Positions 25,743 through 32,913 of a stretch of 64,000 bases of DNA are shown piece by piece. The stretch lies in contig JAZOPU010000119.1 of the NCBI GenBank assembly GCA_045655705.1, positions 1 to 64,000 of the forward strand, read 5' to 3'. The position numbers and the translations under genes were made by a program. Position 1 is the stretch's first letter, and each line of letters begins with the position of its first letter. The notes beneath the pieces are model-generated. The model was not told the origin of the DNA, did no database searches, and saw only the letters and a program-made list of their open reading frames with translations. The stretch is from Scatosoma sp045655705. GTDB lineage: Bacteria; Bacillota; Clostridia; Christensenellales; Borkfalkiaceae.

Positions 25743-26390
25743 ATGGAAGAATTTATTAGACAGCTTTGGATGATGCCGGGGCTTTTGCTTTCGGTTTTGC
25801 TTGGTTTTGCTATCGGGTTTGAAAGAAAACTCCGTTTCAAAGAAGCAGGTATCCGTACGCACACGATCGTATGCGTTGGTTCGGCGCTTATGACGATTAT
25901 TTCCACGAATATCGGTAACGGCGATCCTGGGCGTATCGCCGCGCAAATCGTTACGGGTATCGGTTTCCTTGGCGCGGGTATGATTGTGTATAAACAACAC
26001 GAAGTCAAAGGTCTTACCACGGCGGCGGGAATTTGGACGTCCGCGGGCGTGGGTATGGCTTGCGGGGCAGGACTTTTCTATCTTGCAATCGGCACAACCG
26101 CACTGCTTATTATCGTACAATGTGTTTTTCATGCAAATCTTAAAATTTTTCACTCAAAACGCTACTATTCGGTAAAAATTGAGTTCATACATACGGGCGA
26201 TGAGAATTTGAAAATTAAAGAGATTTTCGGTACGGATAGGTTTAATCATTTGGTACTGAAAAGGGGAGAAGATCAAGTTGTGTATAGCGCAACGCTGAAC
26301 ACGGACAAAGAATTTTCTTCAACACGGCTAAATGAAATTATTTCCGAAAATCCTTTTATTTGTTCGATTGAACGTTGTGAGAACGATTGA
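25743..26390 (+). CDS. MgtC/SapB family membrane protein
   Basis: Inner-membrane protein with the MgtC domain: several hydrophobic helices in the first 125 residues containing GFAIGFERKLRFKEAGIRTH, GIGFLGAGMIV and TTAAGIWTSAGVGMACG, the family signatures. A soluble, ACT-like C-terminal part (about residues 130-215) follows. Such proteins modulate magnesium limitation responses or ATP synthase in some bacteria; the role here is not known. 215 residues. AAGGAGTAAGG precedes the ATG and the gene is 27 bases after the HAD phosphatase, probably in the same transcript. Confidence 0.9.
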   Translation: MEEFIRQLWMMPGLLLSVLLGFAIGFERKLRFKEAGIRTHTIVCVGSALMTIISTNIGNGDPGRIAAQIVTGIGFLGAGMIVYKQHEVKGLTTAAGIWTSAGVGMACGAGLFYLAIGTTALLIIVQCVFHANLKIFHSKRYYSVKIEFIHTGDENLKIKEIFGTDRFNHLVLKRGEDQVVYSATLNTDKEFSSTRLNEIISENPFICSIERCEND

Positions 26391-26396
26391 TAAGCA

Positions 26397-26421
26397 AAAC
26401 CGCACCCGTGGGGTGCGGTTT
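26397..26421. terminator. Bidirectional terminator between mgtC and the AraC gene
   Basis: A perfect 11-bp stem (AAACCGCACCC / GGGTGCGGTTT) with a GTG loop, A-tract on one side and T-tract on the other, between convergent genes. Confidence 0.9.
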
Positions 26422-26426
26422 AATCG

Positions 26427-27308
26427 TTATTTGATACTGCTTCTATATTCGCTGGGAGTCATGGATACGTGTTTTTTAAATACGAACGTGAAAGTGGAAA
26501 CGCTGTCAAAACACAGCTTGTCTGCAATCTCCGCAAAGGAGAAGTTTTTTCGTATGAGTTTTTTGGCTTCGTCGATTTTTAGCTTTAAATACGTTTGATA
26601 AATGGTCATACCCGTCTTTTTTCTAAAAAACGTACAAAGCTGTGTCGTGCCATAGTGCAGTTCTTCGCGCAAATCTTCTAATCGGAATTTATCGTATACC
26701 CGTTTTTTTAGAATTCGTACGATCTCGTCTTGAAGCTCGGTGGAATCGGCGATTTTGGAAACAAAAAATTCTTGGGAAAAATCCTTTTTTTGTGCATGAC
26801 GCAAAAGGTAAATAAGCAACGTTTCAAGTGAGTTCTTAATAATTTGCTCACCGCCTAAATTGGGATTGTCTTTGAGTTTAAGCTCCGTTAAATTGGGGTC
26901 AAATTCAGGCAAATTAAACGTTTCCGTGGCTTCCGACATAATATTTTGCAATAAAAAACGAAACTTTTCGGGTAACTCGTATTTTTTATCACAAAAAAAT
27001 TGCATGGACGGGGAACGGCAGGTGAAAGAAATGATAAAAAGGTTGGGCTCTTTATCCCCGCTTTCCACGTAGTGCGGTTGATTGGGCTTGATAAAAACAA
27101 TCTCGCCCTGTTTGAGCTTGATCTTTTCCTCTCCAAGTCCCACCGTGATATCTTCTTTATCCGCGTAGTTAATCTCCCAGAAATCGTGTGTTTCTTCGGG
27201 AAAAACGTAGTTTCTTTCTAACGCTTGATAGTGGATCGTTACAATCTTTTGAATGTTTAAAAGATTGGAGATCTTGTGCATATAAAATTTTTTCTTTTCC
27301 GTTTCCAT
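26427..27308 (-). CDS. AraC family transcriptional regulator
   Basis: Regulator with an N-terminal cupin-type sensing domain (about residues 20-100, including FVKPNQPHYVE-like IKPNQPHYVESG) and two C-terminal helix-turn-helices (about 190-290; LEDLREELHYGTTQLCTFF and FAEIADKLCFDSVSTFTF). 293 residues, normal. Divergent from the NahK-like kinase gene and separated from it by 186 bases, so it probably controls that gene in response to a sugar. The window shows no matched transporter, and the inducer is unknown. Confidence 0.92.
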   Translation of the reverse strand: METEKKKFYMHKISNLLNIQKIVTIHYQALERNYVFPEETHDFWEINYADKEDITVGLGEEKIKLKQGEIVFIKPNQPHYVESGDKEPNLFIISFTCRSPSMQFFCDKKYELPEKFRFLLQNIMSEATETFNLPEFDPNLTELKLKDNPNLGGEQIIKNSLETLLIYLLRHAQKKDFSQEFFVSKIADSTELQDEIVRILKKRVYDKFRLEDLREELHYGTTQLCTFFRKKTGMTIYQTYLKLKIDEAKKLIRKNFSFAEIADKLCFDSVSTFTFVFKKHVSMTPSEYRSSIK

Positions 27309-27314
27309 AGCTTT

Positions 27315-27343
27315 ATTATAACAAATACTTTTGCATTTGTAAA
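27315..27343 (-). promoter_or_regulatory. Sigma-A promoter for the AraC gene
   Basis: On the minus strand TTTACA (27343-27338), 17-bp spacer, TATAAT (27320-27315), immediately before the start codon at 27308; the transcript would have little or no leader. Confidence 0.6.
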
Positions 27344-27424
27344 TAGTTTTTCAAAAAAAATTGTTTGATTTTTAATAAAAAATAAACAGCGAAAGAATAA
27401 CATAAAAAAGTGAAATAATTTCTA

Positions 27425-27452
27425 TTGCAATTTTTCTTAAATAAAGTATAAT
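27425..27452 (+). promoter_or_regulatory. Sigma-A promoter for the NahK-like kinase
   Basis: TTGCAA (27425-27430), 16-bp spacer, TATAAT (27447-27452); AGGAGG and the ATG follow about 35 bases later. Confidence 0.65.
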
Positions 27453-27494
27453 AATTGTATAAGTAAACGCGCGAAAGCGTGCAGGAGGACTATT

Positions 27495-28559
27495 ATGGAT
27501 TATATGAAAGAATACGGCAGTGTTGCGGAACAGTTTGATTTGCAAGGTCAGGTGCAAGAAATTTGCCCCTACGGCGAAGGACATATCAATTTGACTTTGC
27601 TTGTCACCACCACGAAAAAGCGTTATATTATGCAAAAAATGAACACGCGCGTGTTCCCCGATCCCGATTCTTTAATGGCAAATATTTGCGGTGTTACGGA
27701 GCATTTAAAGGCGCGTGGTATCGAAACGTTGAGCGTTGTTCCCACGAAAGATAATAAACCGTTCTTAAAAGGCGCAGATTGCTATCGCGTATACGATTTT
27801 ATTGAAAACACCGTAACCTATCAAACGGCAAGCGATATCAACGTTTTCCGCAATTCAGGTAAGGCGTTTGGCGAATTCCAAAACTATCTTGCTCAGTTTG
27901 ATGCGTCCAAGCTCACGGAAACGATCGCTCGTTTCCACGACACGCCCAACCGTTTTGCGAATTTTAAAGCGGCGCTTGAAAAAGACGAATTTAATCGAGC
28001 GAAAGATTGTCAAAAAGAAATCGAGTTCGTGCTTTCCCACGAAAATACTTATGGGATTGCAATGCAGGGATTAAAAGACGGTTCGTTGCCTTTGCGTGTA
28101 ACGCATAACGATACGAAACTCAACAATATCCTTATGGATGATAAAACAGGCGAAGCGCGTGCGGTTATCGACCTTGACACGATTATGCCCGGTTCTATGC
28201 TGTTTGACTTTGGCGATTCTATTCGTTTTGGTGCGTCCACGGCGGCAGAAGATGAAAAGGATTTAAGCAAAGTGCATTTTGATATCAATCTTTTCAAAGC
28301 GTATGCGGAAGGATATTGCGGCGCGGTGAAAGACAGTATCACCAAACGTGAAGCGGAATTGCTTCCCTATGGCTCGTATTTGATGACGATTGAATGCGGT
28401 ATGCGCTTTTTGACCGATTATCTGTCGGGGGATACGTATTTTGCAACCAAATACGAAGACCATAACCTTGTTCGTTGTCGTACGCAAATTCAACTTGCCG
28501 CGGAAATGGAAGCACAGTTTGAGCAAATGAGCGCAATCATTGAGGAAATTCTTAAATAA
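27495..28559 (+). CDS. Phosphotransferase-family kinase, NahK (N-acetylhexosamine 1-kinase)-like
   Basis: Member of the APH/choline-kinase superfamily. The catalytic loop is THNDTKLNNIL (HxDxxxxN) and the metal-binding segment is VIDLDTIMPG. The N-terminal QKMNTRVFPDPDSLMANI and overall layout resemble bifidobacterial NahK, which phosphorylates the anomeric position of GlcNAc or GalNAc. Strong ribosome-binding site AGGAGG seven bases before the ATG; 354 residues, normal. The divergent AraC gene is the probable regulator. No GNB/LNB phosphorylase or UDP-sugar enzymes are nearby, so the substrate remains open. Confidence 0.8.
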   Translation: MDYMKEYGSVAEQFDLQGQVQEICPYGEGHINLTLLVTTTKKRYIMQKMNTRVFPDPDSLMANICGVTEHLKARGIETLSVVPTKDNKPFLKGADCYRVYDFIENTVTYQTASDINVFRNSGKAFGEFQNYLAQFDASKLTETIARFHDTPNRFANFKAALEKDEFNRAKDCQKEIEFVLSHENTYGIAMQGLKDGSLPLRVTHNDTKLNNILMDDKTGEARAVIDLDTIMPGSMLFDFGDSIRFGASTAAEDEKDLSKVHFDINLFKAYAEGYCGAVKDSITKREAELLPYGSYLMTIECGMRFLTDYLSGDTYFATKYEDHNLVRCRTQIQLAAEMEAQFEQMSAIIEEILK

Positions 28560-28583
28560 ATTATCTATTTGAGTTTAATAACA

Positions 28584-28626
28584 AAAATCGCTGAATGTCT
28601 TGAAAATAAAGACTTTCAGCGATTTT
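28584..28626. terminator. Bidirectional terminator between the kinase and tRNA-Thr
   Basis: Long hairpin with AAAATCGCTGAA pairing to TTCAGCGATTTT, one mismatch, then GTCTT/AAGAC and a 7-base loop. It can end the plus-strand kinase transcript and the minus-strand tRNA. Confidence 0.85.
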
Positions 28627-28631
28627 ATATT

Positions 28632-28707
<76 letters not shown>

Positions 28708-28725
28708 ATTAAACTTTACTATGAC

Positions 28726-28754
28726 ATTATAGTGAAAAATAATGGAAATGTCAA
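28726..28754 (-). promoter_or_regulatory. Consensus promoter of tRNA-Thr
   Basis: On the minus strand TTGACA (28754-28749), 17-bp spacer, TATAAT (28731-28726). Confidence 0.85.
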
Positions 28755-28876
28755 GTTAAAAATGTGCCTTTTATAAAAATTTTTAAACTTTCTCCACGCT
28801 TTTTCTTTTCCGACGTAAATATCATTGGAAATTTTTATCTTTTTGTAAAAATCCCGCTCTATTCCCCTTAAAATAT

Positions 28877-28905
28877 TTGACAAATGCTTTTTTTTGTTAT
28901 ATAAT
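28877..28905 (+). promoter_or_regulatory. Consensus promoter of tRNA-Trp
   Basis: TTGACA (28877-28882), 17-bp spacer, TATAAT (28900-28905), expected start about six bases before the mature tRNA. Confidence 0.88.
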
Positions 28906-28917
28906 AGCTACGTTGTT

Positions 28918-28992
28918 AGGGGAGTGGCTCAACGGTAGAGTAGCGGTCTCCAAAACCGTAGGTTGCGTGTTCGAATCGCGTCTCCCCTGCCA
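28918..28992 (+). tRNA. tRNA-Trp (anticodon CCA)
   Basis: 75 nt with an encoded CCA end. Acceptor AGGGGAG pairs with CTCCCCT, discriminator G, anticodon loop CTCCAAA giving CCA, and T-arm loop TTCGAAT. It is followed directly by a strong terminator and preceded by a perfect sigma-A promoter, so it is a single-gene unit. Confidence 0.96.
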
Positions 28993-28998
28993 AGGCTA

Positions 28999-29028
28999 TG
29001 CGCCCCAAAAGGAAACTTTTGGGGCGCA
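28999..29028 (+). terminator. Terminator of tRNA-Trp
   Basis: A perfect 13-bp stem (TGCGCCCCAAAAG with CTTTTGGGGCGCA) closed by GAAA, then CTTATTTTATT. Confidence 0.9.
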
Positions 29029-29055
29029 CTTATTTTATTACGAAAAGAGGGAACA

Positions 29056-29517
29056 ATGAAAGAAGTAACCTTATACACAGACGGAGCGTGTTCGGGAAAC
29101 CCTGGGCTTGGCGGTTATGGCGGTATACTTATCTATGGGGATATCAAGCGCGAATACAGTGGGGCGGAAGAAGATACGACGAATAACCGTATGGAGCTTA
29201 TGGCGGTAATCATAGGGTTAGAACGCCTAAAATATCCATGTAAAGTGGACGTGTATAGCGATTCTGCGTATACGGTGAACGCTTTTTTAAACGGTTGGAT
29301 TTACGGTTGGAGAAAAAACGGTTGGAAGAAAGCGGACGGCAAAGCGGTGTTAAACGTAGATTTATGGGAAAAGCTGTACGCCTTAACGACAGAGCACCAA
29401 GTAACCTTTCATAAAGTGGCAGGGCACGCGGACAATGCGTTAAACAACCGTTGTGACGAGCTTGCCCGAGAAGCCGTTGCCAATCTTAGAGAAAATTTAT
29501 CTGCAATCAAACGTTAA
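29056..29517 (+). CDS. rnhA: Ribonuclease HI
   Basis: Degrades the RNA strand of RNA-DNA hybrids (R-loops, primers). The four catalytic acids are in place: TDGACSGNPG (Asp), NNRMELMAV (Glu), YSDSAYTV (Asp) and NNRCDELAR (Asp), with VAGHADN supplying the catalytic His. 153 residues, like E. coli RnhA. GAGGGA precedes ATG 29056; the open frame continues upstream through the tRNA-Trp and terminator and is not real there. A tight downstream gap leads to the VTT protein. Confidence 0.96.
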   Translation: MKEVTLYTDGACSGNPGLGGYGGILIYGDIKREYSGAEEDTTNNRMELMAVIIGLERLKYPCKVDVYSDSAYTVNAFLNGWIYGWRKNGWKKADGKAVLNVDLWEKLYALTTEHQVTFHKVAGHADNALNNRCDELAREAVANLRENLSAIKR

Positions 29518-29575
29518 TCTTCATAAAAAAGCCCATACTATAATATTATAAGGAAGACACGTTCAAGGGGGCGAG

Positions 29576-30502
29576 ATGGATAAAGAGCAAAAGCAACGCG
29601 AAAAAGGTGCAAAGGGTATTATGCCGCTTGCGTTTATACTTTTGTGCGTTTCCGCTGGTTGCATTGTTTTCGCAACGCTTTGTTTATACGCTTCTATAAA
29701 CGCATTTTTTATGAAAAATGCTTTCTTGTTATCCATATCAAGTGGTATATTGATTATCGCTTTGTTTGTCTTTTGCGTATGGTTGTATTATCGTGGTAAA
29801 GAAAGAGCTTTTAAAGCGATTTTTATTTTATATGTTCTTTTGTTTTTTTGTTTGGTTTTGTGCTTTGCATTACAAAAAACAGGCTTTTTCAATGTTATAA
29901 AAGATCCCGCAAGCTTACAAGCGTATTTGGAAAACGCAGGTGCTTGGATGCCCGTGTTTTACGTGTTGTTGCAATATTTACAAGTGGTCGTATTACCCAT
30001 TCCAAGCATTGTCAGCACGGTGGCTGGCGTTGCGTTGTTTGGACCGCTGGGGACAACGATTTATTCTTTGATTGGGATATTATTAGGTTCGCTTACCGCA
30101 TTTTTTATCGGTCGAAAATTGGGCAATAAAGCCGTTTCGTGGATGGTAGGGGAAGAAACGCTTGAAAAATGGCAAAAAAAACTCAAAGGCAAAGATAATC
30201 TTGTTTTGACTTTAATGTTTCTATTGCCCGTTTTTCCTGATGATATCTTATGCTTTATAGCAGGTCTTTCTTCGATGCGTTTTGGGTATTTTACCGTTAT
30301 GATCGTCGTTTCCCGCGTACTTGCGATCACCGCGACTTGCTATTCCATCAATTTTATTCCCTTTAACACGTGGTGGGGGATCACGATATGGTGTGCTTTG
30401 ATCGCCTCGATTGTGGTTGCCTTTATATATATACACCGTAATTTTGATAAAATACAAAACGTACTTTCAAAACGTTTTAAAATATTTCGCAAAAAGAAAT
30501 AA
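29576..30502 (+). CDS. VTT-domain membrane protein (TVP38/DedA-like)
   Basis: Polytopic membrane protein with the VTT (SNARE-associated Golgi) domain: PIPSIVSTVAGVALFGPLG, then GSLTAFFIGRKLG and FLLPVFPDDILCFIAGLSSM, the re-entrant-loop motifs shared by DedA and TMEM41/TVP38 proteins, several of which act in lipid scrambling or undecaprenyl-phosphate recycling. Extra hydrophobic helices occupy residues 15-100 before the domain, and the C-terminus is basic. 308 residues. AAGGGGGCGAG lies upstream of the ATG. Terminated by a hairpin at 30516-30547. Confidence 0.88.
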   Translation: MDKEQKQREKGAKGIMPLAFILLCVSAGCIVFATLCLYASINAFFMKNAFLLSISSGILIIALFVFCVWLYYRGKERAFKAIFILYVLLFFCLVLCFALQKTGFFNVIKDPASLQAYLENAGAWMPVFYVLLQYLQVVVLPIPSIVSTVAGVALFGPLGTTIYSLIGILLGSLTAFFIGRKLGNKAVSWMVGEETLEKWQKKLKGKDNLVLTLMFLLPVFPDDILCFIAGLSSMRFGYFTVMIVVSRVLAITATCYSINFIPFNTWWGITIWCALIASIVVAFIYIHRNFDKIQNVLSKRFKIFRKKK

Positions 30503-30515
30503 CGGATAAATTAAT

Positions 30516-30547
30516 GCATCTTTTCACATACTTTGAAGAAGAGATGC
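30516..30547 (+). terminator. Terminator after the VTT gene
   Basis: A 10-bp stem (GCATCTTTTC with GAAGAGATGC, one G-U) followed by TTTTTTATTT. Confidence 0.8.
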
Positions 30548-30677
30548 TTTTTTATTTATAATGAACAATTTTTTCAATTTAATCGTGCTTTATTATCGAA
30601 AATATGCATTTTCTTGTCCAAGAAAAACACGGTTGTCGTTTTTTTGTGAAAAAATAAAATTTTATACGTTCATTCAC

Positions 30678-30706
30678 TTGCAATTTTAAATTGTTTGCGC
30701 TATAAT
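30678..30706 (+). promoter_or_regulatory. Sigma-A promoter of the sodium-pumping decarboxylase operon
   Basis: TTGCAA (30678-30683), 17-bp spacer, TATAAT (30701-30706). The leader from about 30713 contains the hairpin at 30724-30758. Confidence 0.75.
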
Positions 30707-30723
30707 GGTATTTGGTAGAAAGT

Positions 30724-30758
30724 CGTCAAAAAAGTAAGAATTTTCTTATTTTTAGACG
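30724..30758 (+). other. Stem-loop in the 5' leader of the decarboxylase operon
   Basis: CGTC/GACG followed by AAAAA(G)TAAGAA pairing with TTCTTATTTTT, one bulged G, one A-A mismatch and a two-base loop, ending about 11 bases before GGAGG. It could be an RNA stability or translation-control element; it does not look like a known riboswitch. Confidence 0.5.
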
Positions 30759-30780
30759 CAAAATTTCTTGGAGGAGCAAT

Positions 30781-32148
30781 ATGGATAAAATTCAATTACT
30801 GCAAGAAAGGAAAGCAAAAATAACGGAAGCAGGCAAAGAAATTCGTGCGCGCATCAATGCATTGGTGGACGAAAAGAGCTTTGTGGAGCTTTCCGCATTT
30901 AGTTTTTCTAAAAACGATTTTTACGGGGAACAAGCAGAGGGTGAAGGCGTTGTAACGGGCTTTGCCACGATTGCCGATTATCCGTTTTATATCGTTGCGC
31001 AGAATTTCAGCGTATGTAGCGGCGGTATGTCCAAAGCAAATTGTGATAAGATTGCAAAATGCCTTGAACTTGCTGAAAAGAATGCTACGCCCGTTGTGTA
31101 CGTATTAAATACGCGCGGGGTACAAGTGGGAGAAGGTGTAACCGTTTTGGAAGGGCTTGGAAACTTGCTTTTGAAAGCCACCCGTTTGAGCGGACTCGTT
31201 GCGCAATACGCCGTGATCGACGGTGAAGTGTACGGCTCGAGTGCAATGCTTGCTGCGATTGCAGATTTCACGTTCTTTATCAAAGATAAGAGTGTTTTGG
31301 CTGTGAATAGCCCGTTCGTAATCTCAGCAAAAGCAGGGAAAAACGTTACCAAAGAAGAAATTGGCAATGCGAAAGCTTTGACGAAAACGGGTATTCCCGC
31401 ATTTGAAGTTGACGACGTTAGTCAGATTCGCGCAAAAATCCAATCCATCACCAAGCTGTTGAACGTGAGTATGGTGGATGCGGAGCTGAACGAATCCGTT
31501 CCTGCACTCAATCAAGCGGTAACAACGGATACGCTTATGAGTATCTTTGAAGAAAAAGAAGAACTTTGGGCGACGTGTGAAAGCGACGTTAAAACGGTTT
31601 TAGGCCGTATTGGCGGTATCGCAGTTGCGGCGGTTGTATTCGACGGCGCGGAAGAAGGGGTGGAATTAAGCGCAGGAAAATTTGCAAAGCTGAAAATTTT
31701 TGCATCGCTTGCGTATGCCTTCCAGTTACCGTTCGTTGTTTTTGGCGACGTAAAAGGCGTTTGTCCTTGTACGTGCGTTAATAATAGTCGGGTAATGAAA
31801 GAAGCGGCGGAGTATTTGCAAATATTCGATTCGTTGGATTCGCCGAAGATTTCCGTCGTTTATAAAAAAGCAATCGGGCTTGGTTATTCGCTTTTTGCTT
31901 CCAAGTCGGTTGGCTTTGATTATGCGTGTGCTTTTGCAAACGCAAAGATCGCGTTGTTTGACAGCGTCGCAGGCGCGCAAATCGAGCTTGGTGACGAAAA
32001 AGCGGACAAAGCCGTTCTTGCGGCGCGCTATGCGGACGAAAATTCCGATCCCGTACACGCAGCAAAAGACGGTTATATCGACGCGATTATTGAACCGCAG
32101 TTTGTAAAACAGCACTTGATTGCGTCTTTGCAAATGCTGTTGCGATAA
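30781..32148 (+). CDS. Divergent biotin-dependent carboxyltransferase (12S/MmdA-like subunit)
   Basis: Crotonase-fold carboxyltransferase related to methylmalonyl-CoA decarboxylase alpha, propionyl-CoA carboxylase beta and the transcarboxylase 12S subunit. It is short, 455 residues against about 510-520, and the usual glycine-rich motifs are altered: the DSGGARIQEGV region reads NTRGVQVGEGV, the GFLPG region reads GVCPC, and the RKAYGGAY region reads KKAIGLGY. Acyl-CoA binding may therefore differ or be lost. TTGGAGGAGC precedes ATG 30781. First gene of a five-gene operon with gaps of 10-20 bases that also encodes a 5S-type OadA. Confidence 0.8.
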   Translation: MDKIQLLQERKAKITEAGKEIRARINALVDEKSFVELSAFSFSKNDFYGEQAEGEGVVTGFATIADYPFYIVAQNFSVCSGGMSKANCDKIAKCLELAEKNATPVVYVLNTRGVQVGEGVTVLEGLGNLLLKATRLSGLVAQYAVIDGEVYGSSAMLAAIADFTFFIKDKSVLAVNSPFVISAKAGKNVTKEEIGNAKALTKTGIPAFEVDDVSQIRAKIQSITKLLNVSMVDAELNESVPALNQAVTTDTLMSIFEEKEELWATCESDVKTVLGRIGGIAVAAVVFDGAEEGVELSAGKFAKLKIFASLAYAFQLPFVVFGDVKGVCPCTCVNNSRVMKEAAEYLQIFDSLDSPKISVVYKKAIGLGYSLFASKSVGFDYACAFANAKIALFDSVAGAQIELGDEKADKAVLAARYADENSDPVHAAKDGYIDAIIEPQFVKQHLIASLQMLLR

Positions 32149-32158
32149 GGAGTGAGCT

Positions 32159-32479
32159 ATGTGGACGAATTTATTGGCGGAATATATATCCGTTAGTTTA
32201 TCGGCTTTATATGCGTTGATAGGTTTTGCGATGGTTTTTGCGGGAATTGCTTTGCTGATCGTAGTCGTGTGGGCGGTAGGTAAAATTATGCACCGCGACC
32301 AAGCACCCATGCAAATAAAACAACGTGAAGTAAAAGCCGTGCAACAGGAAGTTGCCGTGGCGGATAGTAACGAAATTAGCGAAGAAACGGTTGCCGTGAT
32401 TATGGCGGCGCTTACCGCGTATTATCAAACGAATAATCCTAAATGCGAATTTACGGTAAAAAGAATTAAGAGAATTTAA
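32159..32479 (+). CDS. OadG-family membrane anchor subunit
   Basis: Small subunit of sodium-translocating decarboxylases that anchors the carboxyltransferase to the pump and helps assembly. One membrane helix (about residues 12-42, rich in Ala/Val/Ile), a charged linker, then a C-terminal segment IMAALTAYYQTNNPKCEFTV typical of OadG/MmdD proteins in Firmicutes. 106 residues. AAGGAG lies just upstream, ten bases after the carboxyltransferase stop. Confidence 0.85.
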   Translation: MWTNLLAEYISVSLSALYALIGFAMVFAGIALLIVVVWAVGKIMHRDQAPMQIKQREVKAVQQEVAVADSNEISEETVAVIMAALTAYYQTNNPKCEFTVKRIKRI

Positions 32480-32491
32480 GGAGAAAATATT

Positions 32492-32893
32492 ATGCGTAAT
32501 TTTGTAATCACAGTAAATGGAAAATCTTATCAAGTAGGCGTTGAAGAAGTAGGCGGAGCGGTTGCTCCCGTAGCAGTGGCACCCGTTGCAGTTTCTGCGC
32601 CCGCGCCTGTAGCAGCACCTGCTCCGGTACAAGAAAAAGCGGCGGCACCTGCAGCTGCTCCCGTAGCGGCAGCACCCGCAAACGGCGAAAAATTACTTTC
32701 TCCGTTCCCCGGACTTATTAAGGCGTTGCTTGTAGAAAACGGCGCAACCGTTAAAAAAGATCAACCCGTACTTGTTTTGGAAGCAATGAAAATGGATAAC
32801 GATATCACCGCTCCTTGCGACGGCGTAATTACGTATCAAGTACAAAAAGGTGCAAACGTAGAATCCGACTCCGTTTTGGCGGTTATTGGTTAA
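32492..32893 (+). CDS. Biotin carboxyl carrier subunit
   Basis: Mobile biotin arm of the complex. An N-terminal beta segment of about 25 residues is followed by a Pro/Ala-rich flexible linker (about residues 24-63) and the biotinyl domain, with the biotinylated lysine in LEAMKMDND (Lys100). 133 residues, matching MmdC/GcdC and the 1.3S subunit of transcarboxylase. It would shuttle CO2 between either carboxyltransferase and OadB. Spacing to both neighbours is about 12-20 bases, with AAGGAG before the start. Confidence 0.93.
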   Translation: MRNFVITVNGKSYQVGVEEVGGAVAPVAVAPVAVSAPAPVAAPAPVQEKAAAPAAAPVAAAPANGEKLLSPFPGLIKALLVENGATVKKDQPVLVLEAMKMDNDITAPCDGVITYQVQKGANVESDSVLAVIG

Positions 32894-32913
32894 TATAGTA
32901 AATAGGTGAATTT

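Noticed and set aside
25236..26153. 305-codon open frame on the minus strand
   Set aside because: It spans the ends of two good plus-strand genes (HAD phosphatase and MgtC) and has a composition typical of antisense shadows.
28963..29055. Extended start of rnhA through the tRNA-Trp gene
   Set aside because: The frame runs through the tRNA 3' half and its terminator; the ATG at 29056 has a ribosome-binding site and matches the RNase HI N-terminus.
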